Shown piece after piece: positions 21,705 to 30,967 of a DNA stretch of 64,000 nucleotides. Position 1 is the first letter of the stretch; the number at the start of each line of letters is the position of its first letter. The notes under the pieces were generated by a model. That model saw only the letters and a list, made by a program, of their open reading frames with translations. It was not told where the DNA came from and searched no databases. Location: contig NZ_CP029064.1 in assembly GCF_003076275.1 (NCBI RefSeq), positions 4,072,001 to 4,136,000 on the forward strand. The letters run 5' to 3'. The translations under genes and the position numbers were made by a program. Source of the DNA: Microbulbifer sp. A4B17 (GTDB lineage Bacteria > Pseudomonadota > Gammaproteobacteria > Pseudomonadales > Cellvibrionaceae).

Positions 21705-22545
21705 GCTACATCGGAGTAAAACCTGATTCAATATCAAAAAGCTTTTGTAAATAATCAAAAACTGGGAATACATTGTTATTAATACAGGACAACCGATATT
21801 CAATATCGATATCTCATAGTTAGCGTCCAAGATGCATTCCCTTCTTTGATTATGAATCGATTAGCCTCCTACTTAACACCAGCCAATGGATATTAATCAT
21901 GGTGAAGAATATGATTTATAGGAAAATATTACTACACTCCCTTTAATCGGAGTACGTACCTTAATTTATATGACGCAAACTGTAATTACTGATCCTAGAA
22001 AGGGAAAAGTTGAAATCCTACTTTATTCCCAATATTGCCACACTTATTTCCTATAGCTACTTGCAGCTTTATCGACAAAAATACTATTAATCGTTGATTG
22101 ATATTGCTTCGAAAGTCTATGATTAGAGAACTTATCAGATTTATGATCTCTAAACCGTATCATCATGAAGTAAAGTGATATTTTTTATGCATTAACCTCT
22201 ATCAGAAACTCAGAATACTGTTTACTGCTCATTCTATTTAAGGTATCCAAGGATAATACTATGTCTTTAGATGGATTTTAAAGGCACCTGCTACCTCCCC
22301 ATTACTAGAAGTCAAAGTTAGTAAAGGAGTTATCCAATGAAGACACTCTCATCCACATATTATTACCCCAAGCTACCATTGGACATAGCTAAATGGGAAA
22401 TACTGCCATTTAAAGCCAAGCTGGTATAGACATACTACTGACCCAATTGCCCCACCGAGTATAGTGCGACATGTATTAATGACCTATTGGGATTTTAGTT
22501 ACAACTAATACCCGTCTTAGAGATTTTGTAGTCAAGGAGTATCGT
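21705..22545. other. Intergenic region with a likely third curlin remnant
   Basis: This 841-bp AT-rich gap has a Shine-Dalgarno and ATG at 22326-22339 of the kind seen before the curlin genes, followed by a frame that quickly breaks. Around 22390-22450 a fragment reads MGNTAI and SQAG with stops between, as in decayed curlin repeats. Low similarity makes this only probable. The rest holds nothing recognisable. Confidence 0.45.
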
Positions 22546-23769
22546 ATGAAAATCTCAGCTTTCACTCTCACCTCTCTTACATTAGCCATTAGCTACACGG
22601 CCATCGCTGACAATAATTTTGTTATCCAGGAGCAGATTGGTGTTGGCAACACTGCCACAGCCAATAATGCTCAATCAGATGTTAACAACAGTACAATTAT
22701 TCAAACCCAAATCGGTGTCAATAATAGCGCAGACGCCTTGCAAATTGACGGCACCTTCCTTAGCACCATTATCCAACTCCAAATCGGAGATGCCAATGAA
22801 AGTGAAACGGCCCAAGAGAATACAACCAGTAGCGAGATAAATTCTCGACAGCTTGGGACCAATAACAGCGTTAATGCCGGTCAAGGGACTGTCACCGACA
22901 GCATACTCGCCGTAAACCAGTTAGGTACATCGAACACTGCCAATTCACAGCAAGTGGTGGCTGACGCAATTTTCTCACTGGCTACACAGGTAGGCACGCA
23001 GAACTCTGCTGAGATCTATCAGGAAAACCTAAATTCTGGATCAGGTACTTTACAGCAATTCGGAAGCTTAAATACTGGGAATATACTCCAGCTTGCTAGT
23101 GGTAACCCCAACGCAGCCCTACTGCAAGTAGGTCTTCAAAATACGGCCAGGGTTGACCAACTGAGTGTCACCGATTCTTTTACCTTCATTAGCCAGTTTG
23201 GAGAAAATAATGATGCTCAAATCAATCAAATAGATGCCGCAGCAGATAGCGCCCAGATAGTTCAGGCTGGAGCGGAAAACTCAGCAGAAGCGACACAAGA
23301 TGTCAGCAATTTTAATACTGTTTTTATCGCTCAGGTTGGTACACTGAATACAGCCACAACCAACCAGAATACTTCAGAGAATGGTACTTTAATTGTAACC
23401 CAGGCAGGTTCGGCAAATAGTGTCGAAGCCGATCAAAGTACCGATCTTAGCAGCGCACTTATTATTCAAGCCGGAGACCAAAACTCAACAGCTACAGACC
23501 AGGTGGGAGCTGATGTAAATCTGACAGTTACCCAGTTCGGCTCTAGCAACTCAGTCACTCTCCAGCAGGACGGCACTCTCCTCAATGCAACAACAGCACA
23601 ATTTGGCACAACCAATGAAGCCGTAATTGCTCAGAGTGGTTTAGGTAACACCCTAACATTGTTACAAATCGGCGATGGGCACTATAAGGAAATATCACAA
23701 TCCGGAGTAGACCAGTCATCCTTTACTGTTCAAATAGGCAGCTCAAACTTTGTCAGCGTTATGCAGTAG
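22546..23769 (+). CDS. Curlin-repeat secreted protein, intact
   Basis: A 407-residue protein with a Sec signal peptide (about residues 1-21, TLAISYTAIADNN) and about 17 tandem curlin repeats of 22-24 residues, each with the pattern Q-x-G-x-x-N-x-A-x-x-x-Q, for example IIQTQIGVNNSADALQ. It ends in SNFVSVMQ, a typical curlin end. CsgA of E. coli has five repeats, so this is a much longer relative. It should form amyloid fibres or surface coats after secretion. A clear AAGGAG lies before the ATG. It is followed by a terminator and the convergent chitinase gene. Confidence 0.88.
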   Translation: MKISAFTLTSLTLAISYTAIADNNFVIQEQIGVGNTATANNAQSDVNNSTIIQTQIGVNNSADALQIDGTFLSTIIQLQIGDANESETAQENTTSSEINSRQLGTNNSVNAGQGTVTDSILAVNQLGTSNTANSQQVVADAIFSLATQVGTQNSAEIYQENLNSGSGTLQQFGSLNTGNILQLASGNPNAALLQVGLQNTARVDQLSVTDSFTFISQFGENNDAQINQIDAAADSAQIVQAGAENSAEATQDVSNFNTVFIAQVGTLNTATTNQNTSENGTLIVTQAGSANSVEADQSTDLSSALIIQAGDQNSTATDQVGADVNLTVTQFGSSNSVTLQQDGTLLNATTAQFGTTNEAVIAQSGLGNTLTLLQIGDGHYKEISQSGVDQSSFTVQIGSSNFVSVMQ

Positions 23770-23825
23770 TTTTAACACTAAGGGACTTCAAATAGGGGCA
23801 GTGTTAACTCTGGCACTAATAAAAA

Positions 23826-23858
23826 AGTGACCTGGCTGCGGGGGAGAACCAGGTCACT
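23826..23858. terminator. Terminator between the curlin and chitinase genes
   Basis: AGTGACCTGG pairs perfectly with CCAGGTCACT, with a six-A run before it that becomes a T-run on the minus strand. It terminates the chitinase transcript and may also stop the curlin gene. A second GGGGGCT-ATTC-AGCCCCC hairpin lies at 23873-23890. Confidence 0.85.
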
Positions 23859-23896
23859 GAAAGGGTTTGAGCGGGGGCTATTCAGCCCCCTGATTT

Positions 23897-26335
23897 TTAG
23901 TCTTGGTAATCGATGGTCATATCAAAGTTACCCTCAACACACTTGGCATAGTCGCCCTCATTCAGCGCTGAGTAAGCGGTCTGGTAATTCACCAACTGAC
24001 ACGCGTAGCTCTCGTTATTGGGGGTATCCGCCGACCAACCCCAGTCTTTATCCCAGTAGATATCCAGGGATGCCGCACCGCCGGTCTGGAACTGCCCCAT
24101 ATTGGCACAACCGAGTTCTTCATCCTCTGGAATTTCTACGCCGAAGTATTCAGCCGTACTCTGGTAGTACTCGATCCGGTACTGGGAGCGGTAGTCCTCG
24201 GTACCTGAACTACATTCGATCGCACCATTGATAATATTCGTCGTGACACCGAATCCTGCGGTGAGGTTATTCGCCAAGTCCACACTGTTCGGCTCCCAGG
24301 TGCCATCAATCACGTGCAGAATGCTCGGCTTGGGCGGCTGTGGGTAGACGAAGAAGAAAATAGAGCTGGCCAGATTCAACCAGGTATCCGCTACCAGCTC
24401 AGGTGCTTCCAGCAGTGTGTAAATATCGCTGTACATCGCCTGGGAGAAGGGACCGTAGTTATAGTTCCAGCTCAACTGCTTGGCACCACGTCCGAAATAG
24501 CTCTTGTAGCCGCCGTCATCATTGATCGCACAAGGCCATGCTTCGGCAGCCCAGCTACTGCTGGCATCACAGGCACCATAGCCACCGGAAGTATCCTCAG
24601 TCCAGCCGATTTCACGTAACCAGTACAGACCTTGGCGCCATTCCGGTACCTCCCAGCCTGTCGCATGAGCACCGGTTTCCTGGGCATAGTGCGCAAACAT
24701 TACGGCCATCGATTTGCGGCAGATAGCATCGGCATCGCGACCATCAGTGTAGTCACCACAGAATGCGGGAAACTTGGCTACGGCGCGGAGAAAATTTGTG
24801 TAGGTATACTCTTCCGCTCTAAGAGCGAAAAGATAATCCCAGTCTTCTTCGGACAAAATACTCTCAACCCGGAGGACGTTTTCAGGGTTTGCACTGCGGC
24901 CGGGTTGTACCGCCTCAACAACAGCGTTATCCCGAGTCTCAACAGTATCCTTGACTTCCTCCAGCAAGGAATCGCCGCTGGTAATCGACTCTTCAGCAGC
25001 TTCCAGTTCACTGATCCCCATTACATAGCCATCAGCTGAAGCACAACCGTCCTGACTGATAGACACTTCAGCCACATCACTGGCTTGAGTGGAGTCAGAA
25101 GCTGTCAGCTGGAAGGTATAGGTTACATCGCTGTAAACTTCAGACAGAGTTACGGAGGTAGAGCTGCCGGTATAGTTGCTCATCTTAACGACCGGGCCGC
25201 TGGTTTGACTCCAGATATAGGAGATATCGCTACCACCGGTGGTACCGGAACCATCTAGGGTAACCGTTCCGCTACAGCCAACATTGATACTGGACACTGA
25301 AATATTTGCGGTTACTGAGCTTTCAGAACCATCGGTATTATCATCGCTGTCATCTTCATCAGTGTCATCCAATGCGAGATTTTGAACGGTTACCTGCGCT
25401 TCTTCTGTGATCTCGCCATCACTGACGATCAAGCTAAAGACATAGCTCACATCGTAAGTGCTGGAAGGCAAGGTAACGGAAGTCGATGCACTGGTCGCGG
25501 AAGCAATATCCGCTTCAGGAGAGGCCGGGGACAACTGGGCCCAGCTATAAGATAGATTGCTGTCGCCACCAGAGGCACTCGCGTCAAGTGTGATAATACC
25601 GCCACCAGTTATTTGGGATTGTGACGCTGAAGCACTGACAGTAATGGGTGTGCTATCGGAGTCATTTCCGCTGTCGTCACTATTATCATTATCGCTGTTG
25701 CCACTATCGTCGCTATCACCACCGGTATCGTTATCATCGTCGGAATCACCACTGCTGGAGCAACCATCCGCTTCTTTAAGAAGCCAGGGAGAGCCCCAGG
25801 TATTTTCCGCCGTTAATGCATCTGTGGGATGGTCATCACCATTGGCCCACCACTGGGCAATGAACAAGTCGCCGTCGTAGCAAACTTCCTCGCCCTTACG
25901 ATAATTTTGACCGGAGATATAAGTATCGGAGTCATCGGAACCACCACTGTCTCCGCCATTGCCGGAATTTGTATTATCGCTGTTGTCCGAATCCGTGCCT
26001 CCGTTATTGCCAGAGTCTGTATTGTCATCACCCGAGTCTGAATTATCACTATTACCGGAATTGGAATCATTATCGCCGCTGCTCTCACAAGCACCAGACG
26101 CCTCCAGAATCCAGGGAGAATCCCAGCGGTTTTCAGATGTCAGGGCATCTGATGGAATTTGAGAGGCCGTTGCCCACCATTGAGTTTTATAGAGGTTTCC
26201 TTCATAGCAAACCTGGCTGCCACCGGTATAACTTTGCCCCGCAACGTAATCATCGGCTGGCTGTGCCGCACCTACCCCCTGGCCCCCAAGCATCAATGCT
26301 GATGCTATGGCTGTGCGAATAAAAATATGGCTCAT
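23897..26335 (-). CDS. Secreted multidomain GH19 chitinase
   Basis: The start at 26335 (MSHIFIRTAIASALMLGGQG, after GGAG) gives a Sec signal peptide and 812 residues. Two chitin-binding type 3 (CBM5/12) modules follow near residues 25-80 and 130-185, with CYEGNLYKTQWWA and CYDGDLFIAQWWA. They are joined by Ser/Asp/Asn/Gly-rich linkers. Two PKD-like beta-sandwich domains lie near 230-325 and 345-430. The C-terminal GH19 catalytic domain carries the catalytic glutamate in FAHYAQETGAHATGW. It should hydrolyse chitin with inversion of configuration. It lies among curlin-repeat genes. Confidence 0.93.
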   Translation of the reverse strand: MSHIFIRTAIASALMLGGQGVGAAQPADDYVAGQSYTGGSQVCYEGNLYKTQWWATASQIPSDALTSENRWDSPWILEASGACESSGDNDSNSGNSDNSDSGDDNTDSGNNGGTDSDNSDNTNSGNGGDSGGSDDSDTYISGQNYRKGEEVCYDGDLFIAQWWANGDDHPTDALTAENTWGSPWLLKEADGCSSSGDSDDDNDTGGDSDDSGNSDNDNSDDSGNDSDSTPITVSASASQSQITGGGIITLDASASGGDSNLSYSWAQLSPASPEADIASATSASTSVTLPSSTYDVSYVFSLIVSDGEITEEAQVTVQNLALDDTDEDDSDDNTDGSESSVTANISVSSINVGCSGTVTLDGSGTTGGSDISYIWSQTSGPVVKMSNYTGSSTSVTLSEVYSDVTYTFQLTASDSTQASDVAEVSISQDGCASADGYVMGISELEAAEESITSGDSLLEEVKDTVETRDNAVVEAVQPGRSANPENVLRVESILSEEDWDYLFALRAEEYTYTNFLRAVAKFPAFCGDYTDGRDADAICRKSMAVMFAHYAQETGAHATGWEVPEWRQGLYWLREIGWTEDTSGGYGACDASSSWAAEAWPCAINDDGGYKSYFGRGAKQLSWNYNYGPFSQAMYSDIYTLLEAPELVADTWLNLASSIFFFVYPQPPKPSILHVIDGTWEPNSVDLANNLTAGFGVTTNIINGAIECSSGTEDYRSQYRIEYYQSTAEYFGVEIPEDEELGCANMGQFQTGGAASLDIYWDKDWGWSADTPNNESYACQLVNYQTAYSALNEGDYAKCVEGNFDMTIDYQD

Positions 26336-27213
26336 AGAATCTCCAACTATCGTTTTTAGGGTTCTATTAAAAGTTTTACGCGATGAGACACCTACCAAAC
26401 TGACAGGTATAAATTCCAAAAATGAAGATCAAGAACTCATGTGAATAATCTGTAACGGGAAGTGTTAGTAAATAAAGAGCCCATTCGTAGCATGAATCTG
26501 CACTTTCAATGCCAGGCTTTTCTAGACAGAAAGGAATAATCTTCCTTCCCCCGTTTTTATCTATTCGGTTGGATGCAACTGCCCCTGCATCTTCTAACAA
26601 TTCTCACAAACACTGACTTTATTTCTGTACGCTGTTCATCTAACCCCATAGGTACACTGCATGTTCGATAAATACGAAAGGGAATGGTTCCAGACTCAAG
26701 TAGAATATTTCATGACCATATCGACACAGCTATCGTGAGGAAGTAAACAAATGTGAGAAATTAAGGTGAAAAGTATCAAAAATTTCACCATAAAAGACCT
26801 AAATTTCAACTTAATGAACCTTTATGGGAAATAATTTCAAAGGCTACATAAGATACCAGGTTAAGGAGTATACCTGGCCAGCATATGATTCTTAGAAAAA
26901 CTCAATAGTGACCTTAGATCAGCCAAGGCATCTAATTAGCTACAGTGTAAGAATATATTCTCAACCTTCTGTGCCTAAGCAGTAAAAATAAAATCTCAAA
27001 AAGCGCCGCTGGCTTTCGCAGGTGACTTTACTCTCAGGTTAAGAGTACTTCTCTCCTATGGTACTCCTCCTGATTCATAGCTACACTTTAAATCGGCAAT
27101 ATCAGCAGTAATAAGACCAAACAGGCGGCAGCTCAGCCCATAGCCAATTCAAACTGAATCCCTGCGACTTTAGCAGCAACCGCCTTAACATGATCAAAAA
27201 AGGGAGATTTCTT
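26336..27213. other. Intergenic region upstream of curlin gene at 27.2 kb
   Basis: This 878-bp region carries the divergent promoters of the chitinase gene and of the next curlin gene. Its distal half is duplicated upstream of the following paralog. No coding sequence was recognised. Confidence 0.5.
26938..27130 (+). repeat. Duplicated upstream region, copy A
   Basis: Segments such as AGAATATATTCTCAACCT, GGTGACTTTACTCTCAG and AATCGGCAATATCAGCAG recur in the same order upstream of the curlin gene at 29.0 kb. This indicates duplication of promoter plus gene and marks conserved, possibly regulatory, blocks. Confidence 0.8.
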
Positions 27214-28167
27214 GTGAAGCTCTACCATATCCTTTTTACAATCATTCTTCTTTTAGTAAGTACTGTCGGTCACACCGATAGTAGTACTACCACAGTGGAA
27301 CAAAACGGCGATGGTAATCTGGCGACTGCCGACCAGTCCGATCCAACCATTGAAAATAATTTAATAGAACAGTCACAGACAGGAAATGGCAATTCTGCCG
27401 AGGCAACGCAAATTGTAAACTCTTCTATGAGTTCAATACTCCAAGTTCAAAGCGGTGACAACAATGACGTCTCCGCCAGTCAACAGGAAAGCAGCTCAAC
27501 CATGGTGCAAATAGTGCAGGCGGGAGACAGTCAAATTGCACTGAGCACACAGTGGATCACAAATAACACTATTGGAGAGATCTATCAGGAAGGCCAACTG
27601 AATGATGGCGAACTCTTCCAGTCTGACTCAGTTAATGATACTGGCTACCTGTTCCAATCTGGACAAAGCAATATGGGTTTTGTTCGCGCCACCAGCGGTG
27701 AATTCCATTCTGGCACACTTCTCCAAACTGGGGTTCTGAATGATGGTAATGTTATTCAACTACGCGGTGCTTTTTACACCGCCACGGTCACACAGAGTGG
27801 AACAGGAAACCAAGCTTCCAGTGCACAGAATTTTGGCGAATCCCTTATCAGTGAAATCACTCAGAGCGGCGACGCCAATACTGCTTTTCTTTTACAAATA
27901 TTTAATGAAAACAGCTACGCACTAGCAAGTCAGAATGGATCTGATAACTTCTCATCTATTCAGCAAGAAGGGGAGTTTATGAATGTGAATACGATACAGA
28001 ATGGCATGCTTAATGAGGTTATTGCCAACCAGGATGGTGCAACCAGCTCTACCCTGGCCCAACAAAATGGGATAGATAACTTTATCGAAATTTCACAAAG
28101 TGAAACGAGTGGAAGTATCACAGCCAATCAGATAGGTAATGGCAATATTGGGATGATATCCCAGTAA
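27214..28167 (+). CDS. Curlin-repeat secreted protein, intact (duplicate A)
   Basis: The GTG at 27214 is chosen over an ATG eight codons earlier because GGGAG precedes it and the paralog at 29.0 kb starts at the equivalent GTG. The 317-residue product has a signal peptide (YHILFTIILLLVSTVGHTD), the conserved ATADQSDPTIENNL segment after the first repeat, and about 13 curlin-type repeats ending in QIGNGNIGMISQ. Some central repeats depart from the consensus (EIYQEGQLNDGELFQS). It is very similar to the next gene. Confidence 0.87.
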   Translation: MKLYHILFTIILLLVSTVGHTDSSTTTVEQNGDGNLATADQSDPTIENNLIEQSQTGNGNSAEATQIVNSSMSSILQVQSGDNNDVSASQQESSSTMVQIVQAGDSQIALSTQWITNNTIGEIYQEGQLNDGELFQSDSVNDTGYLFQSGQSNMGFVRATSGEFHSGTLLQTGVLNDGNVIQLRGAFYTATVTQSGTGNQASSAQNFGESLISEITQSGDANTAFLLQIFNENSYALASQNGSDNFSSIQQEGEFMNVNTIQNGMLNEVIANQDGATSSTLAQQNGIDNFIEISQSETSGSITANQIGNGNIGMISQ

Positions 28168-29025
28168 CAAATATTCAAAATCTGTTAATCAATCATTGAG
28201 ACTAAGCAGTAATTTAAAGTTTAATCCAACCTTTAATTGCCCGTTAGCAGACTGCCAGCGGGCACCTTTAGGAGCATTTTATAGATATTTTACACTACAC
28301 ACATCAGATTTCAGCCTTTACTTTGTTCACCTCTATCTACTTCTTCTGAGTTCTCGCACATCCAAAATTTTACACGAGCTGGATACGTCTATAAGTACAT
28401 TTATAAATTTCTGCTACGTGAAACCCCAGCGTTCCAATATACCTACAACAGTCCTAATAGCGACTTTACGGGTAAATTATTGCTTGACCACTTACCCCTG
28501 ATCTTCCGACGCAGGTATGGACTCTTTATCTAGCCAGTAAATCCTCTGGCGCTATGGGTAATATACGCACAATACCATTCCCTAATAATTTCAAATTAGA
28601 CATCAACAATAACGTCAACAACTTTATATAAATGACTTTTAACGTGACAGAATAGCTTGTTTGCAATTTTATTCTTAAGCAGAATTGAGGGCCGTGTGTG
28701 TATCTTCTTTTAATATGTACATTATATCTTCATCAGACAACAACCGGATTGATAATTACAGCATAAGAATATACTCTCAACCTCACACACTTTGTCTGCA
28801 TAAACGAAAGCTCAACCAGTACCAACGCTTTCTCTGGTGACTTTACTCTCAGATTTAAAGTACTTTTCTCCTATAGTATTCCACTGGATTGATAGCAACA
28901 CTTTAAATCGGCAATATCAGCAGTAATAAGCCAAAATCCGTGATCGTTCATCTATGTTCAGCTCGAACTAAATATGCGTCCTAAGCATTCGATCGCTTCA
29001 TAAATTTCAAAAGAGGGAGATTCCA
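28168..29025. other. Intergenic region between duplicated curlin genes
   Basis: This 858-bp AT-rich gap holds a hairpin (GCCCG at 28239-28243 pairing with CGGGC at 28259-28263) just after the first gene, and the second copy of the upstream block. No other gene was recognised. Confidence 0.5.
28757..28935 (+). repeat. Duplicated upstream region, copy B
   Basis: It matches copy A block by block, with near-identical short segments separated by divergent spacers. The most conserved blocks, GGTGACTTTACTCTCAG and TTTAAATCGGCAATATCAGC, lie about 200 and 130 bp before the start codon and could be regulator or promoter sites. Confidence 0.8.
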
Positions 29026-29979
29026 GTGAAGATCTATCGGGTTCTTTTTTCTGCCATAATTATTTTACTAAGTGTTAACAGTCACGCCAACAGCAACACC
29101 ACCATAGTTGAACAAAGTGGCGTTGGTAATCTGGCTACTGCAGACCAATCTGATCCAACCATTGACAACAATTTAATAATTCAATCACAGACGGGAAACA
29201 ATAATTCTGCCGAAGCAATTCAAACGGTAAACTCTTCGCAAAGCTGGATAGAGCAAATACAAACCGGTAATAGCAATACTGTTGTCGCCAGTCAGGAGGA
29301 AACTAGCTCAACTGTGATACTGATTGAACAGGTAGGTGAGAATCAAACCGCAGAGAGTACCCAGTTGATCACGACTAATACTGTTGGAAAGATTTATCAG
29401 GAAGGGCAACTGAATGATGGAGATATTTTTCAAGCAGATGTAATTAGTACTACTGGTTTTTTATTTCAGTCTGGGCAAAGTAATGATGGTCTGGTTCGTG
29501 CTGCAGGCGGTGAATCCTACTCCGGCTCACTAATGCAAACGGGAACTCTAAATATCGGTGTCGTCAATCAACTACCCGGCATTTCCTACACTGCTAATGT
29601 CGTACAGAATGGAACAGGAAACAGGGCAACGAGCATACAAACTCAAGGAGAATCACTTATCAGTGAAATCACTCAAATGGGCAATGATCAACGTGTCTTT
29701 CTTTTACAACAATTCAATGAGAATAGTTATGCCCAAGCCAGCCAAAGTGGTTCTGATAATATTTCAACTATTCGGCAAGAAGGGGAATTTATGAATATCA
29801 ATACGATACAGGATGGTACGCTTAACGAGATTATTGCCAATCAGGATGGTGCTACCAGCTCCGTCTTTGCCCAGCAAAGTGGTATGGATAACTTCATGGA
29901 AATTTTACAGAGTGAAATAAGCGGAAATATCATAGCCAATCAGATAGGTGACAGCAATATTGGGATGATACTTCACTAA
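29026..29979 (+). CDS. Curlin-repeat secreted protein, intact (duplicate B)
   Basis: The GTG start at 29026 follows GAGGGAG. The 317-residue product has a signal peptide (LFSAIIILLSVNSHAN), the ATADQSDPTIDNNL segment and the same repeat order as duplicate A, ending in QIGDSNIGMILH. The final Gln of the usual curlin end is replaced by His. It is the same length as duplicate A and differs at many scattered residues, so the duplication is not recent, yet both frames are open, suggesting that both are maintained. Confidence 0.87.
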   Translation: MKIYRVLFSAIIILLSVNSHANSNTTIVEQSGVGNLATADQSDPTIDNNLIIQSQTGNNNSAEAIQTVNSSQSWIEQIQTGNSNTVVASQEETSSTVILIEQVGENQTAESTQLITTNTVGKIYQEGQLNDGDIFQADVISTTGFLFQSGQSNDGLVRAAGGESYSGSLMQTGTLNIGVVNQLPGISYTANVVQNGTGNRATSIQTQGESLISEITQMGNDQRVFLLQQFNENSYAQASQSGSDNISTIRQEGEFMNINTIQDGTLNEIIANQDGATSSVFAQQSGMDNFMEILQSEISGNIIANQIGDSNIGMILH

Positions 29980-30050
29980 TAGCGGCTCAAAATTTTCTAT
30001 ATGTTTCTTGATCCTGAGTTGTGACTTAAAATTTAGCCCTATTTTTAATT

Positions 30051-30075
30051 GCCCGCTGACAATCTGCCAGCGGGC
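30051..30075 (+). terminator. Hairpin after curlin duplicate B
   Basis: GCCCGC pairs with GCGGGC across a 13-nt loop. A related hairpin follows duplicate A at 28239-28263. The T-run after it is short, so terminator function is likely but unproven. Confidence 0.45.
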
Positions 30076-30182
30076 CCTTTGAGAGAGTGGAAAGAGCAGA
30101 TTTTTGGATAAAATTTACAATAAAAATAGGGCACAGAGGTGCATCATTTTCAGCTACCGCCCCCTATTTCACAGTTTATTTA

Positions 30183-30689
30183 TTATGAATAAACTTTAAG
30201 CCGCCCCTCACGCTTCTCCTCACTAAAGTCACAACTGGTTAATCTAAACATCAATACATATTCAGAGCGGCATCGGGTATCGTGAATATCACCGGGAAGA
30301 AAAGCACTGCAATCGCCAGGCTTCATTGAATAGCAACCGCGACTTACCAGTTGTTCGCGATCGTCCTGCCGAAATATTCCATAGGTGGACATCTCTACCT
30401 GGCCAAATTGAACCGCATAGAATGCCCAGCCATTGCCATGATTGTGCGGCTGTCGATAGAGGCCTCGGGGCTCTACATGAGCCAGCAGGACAAAGCCCTT
30501 ATCATTATCGCGATAAAGTTCCACGCTTGGTTCCTTGCGAACATGCAAATCGACCAGCCATGCCTCATCAGGGGGCGACACTGCCAATTTCTCCAAAGCT
30601 TCTCGACACCTAGCGATAGATAAAGAATCCAGTCCTTTCCAATTGGTTTTAAGTGCTTCAATACACTGTTGCAAAGAATCAGTTGTCAC
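30183..30689 (-). CDS. Cupin protein, cysteine dioxygenase-like
   Basis: A 168-residue RmlC-like cupin starting at a GTG after TTGGAGG. The metal-binding cupin motif is visible as QPHNHGNGWAFYAVQFG near residues 81-97, with a second motif around GDCSAFLPGDIHDTRC near 125-140. This arrangement recalls cysteine dioxygenase type I and related thiol dioxygenases, which use Fe(II) bound by three histidines. The substrate is not certain. It stands alone. Confidence 0.7.
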   Translation of the reverse strand: MTTDSLQQCIEALKTNWKGLDSLSIARCREALEKLAVSPPDEAWLVDLHVRKEPSVELYRDNDKGFVLLAHVEPRGLYRQPHNHGNGWAFYAVQFGQVEMSTYGIFRQDDREQLVSRGCYSMKPGDCSAFLPGDIHDTRCRSEYVLMFRLTSCDFSEEKREGRLKVYS

Positions 30690-30967
30690 TATTTAGGTCC
30701 TCCAATAGCTCTTTCAGTACCTTGTAGAAAATTACTGTGAGTTCACAATTTCAAGATACAACTTAAAGCCAGCTTTAAGTCAACCAAATCTATCATCGAA
30801 AGTTATCAATCGATGGAAGTAGTCGTTGATACAAAAGTTAGATAGGCTGGGCTTCAACGAGGGGGCCAAATAGGTACCAACAACTCGAATGGTTATTGAT
30901 ACACAAGGGAATCAAATGCGATCAATTACTCTTCACTAAAGCGTATTTAGTAGCTGTGGAATAAATA

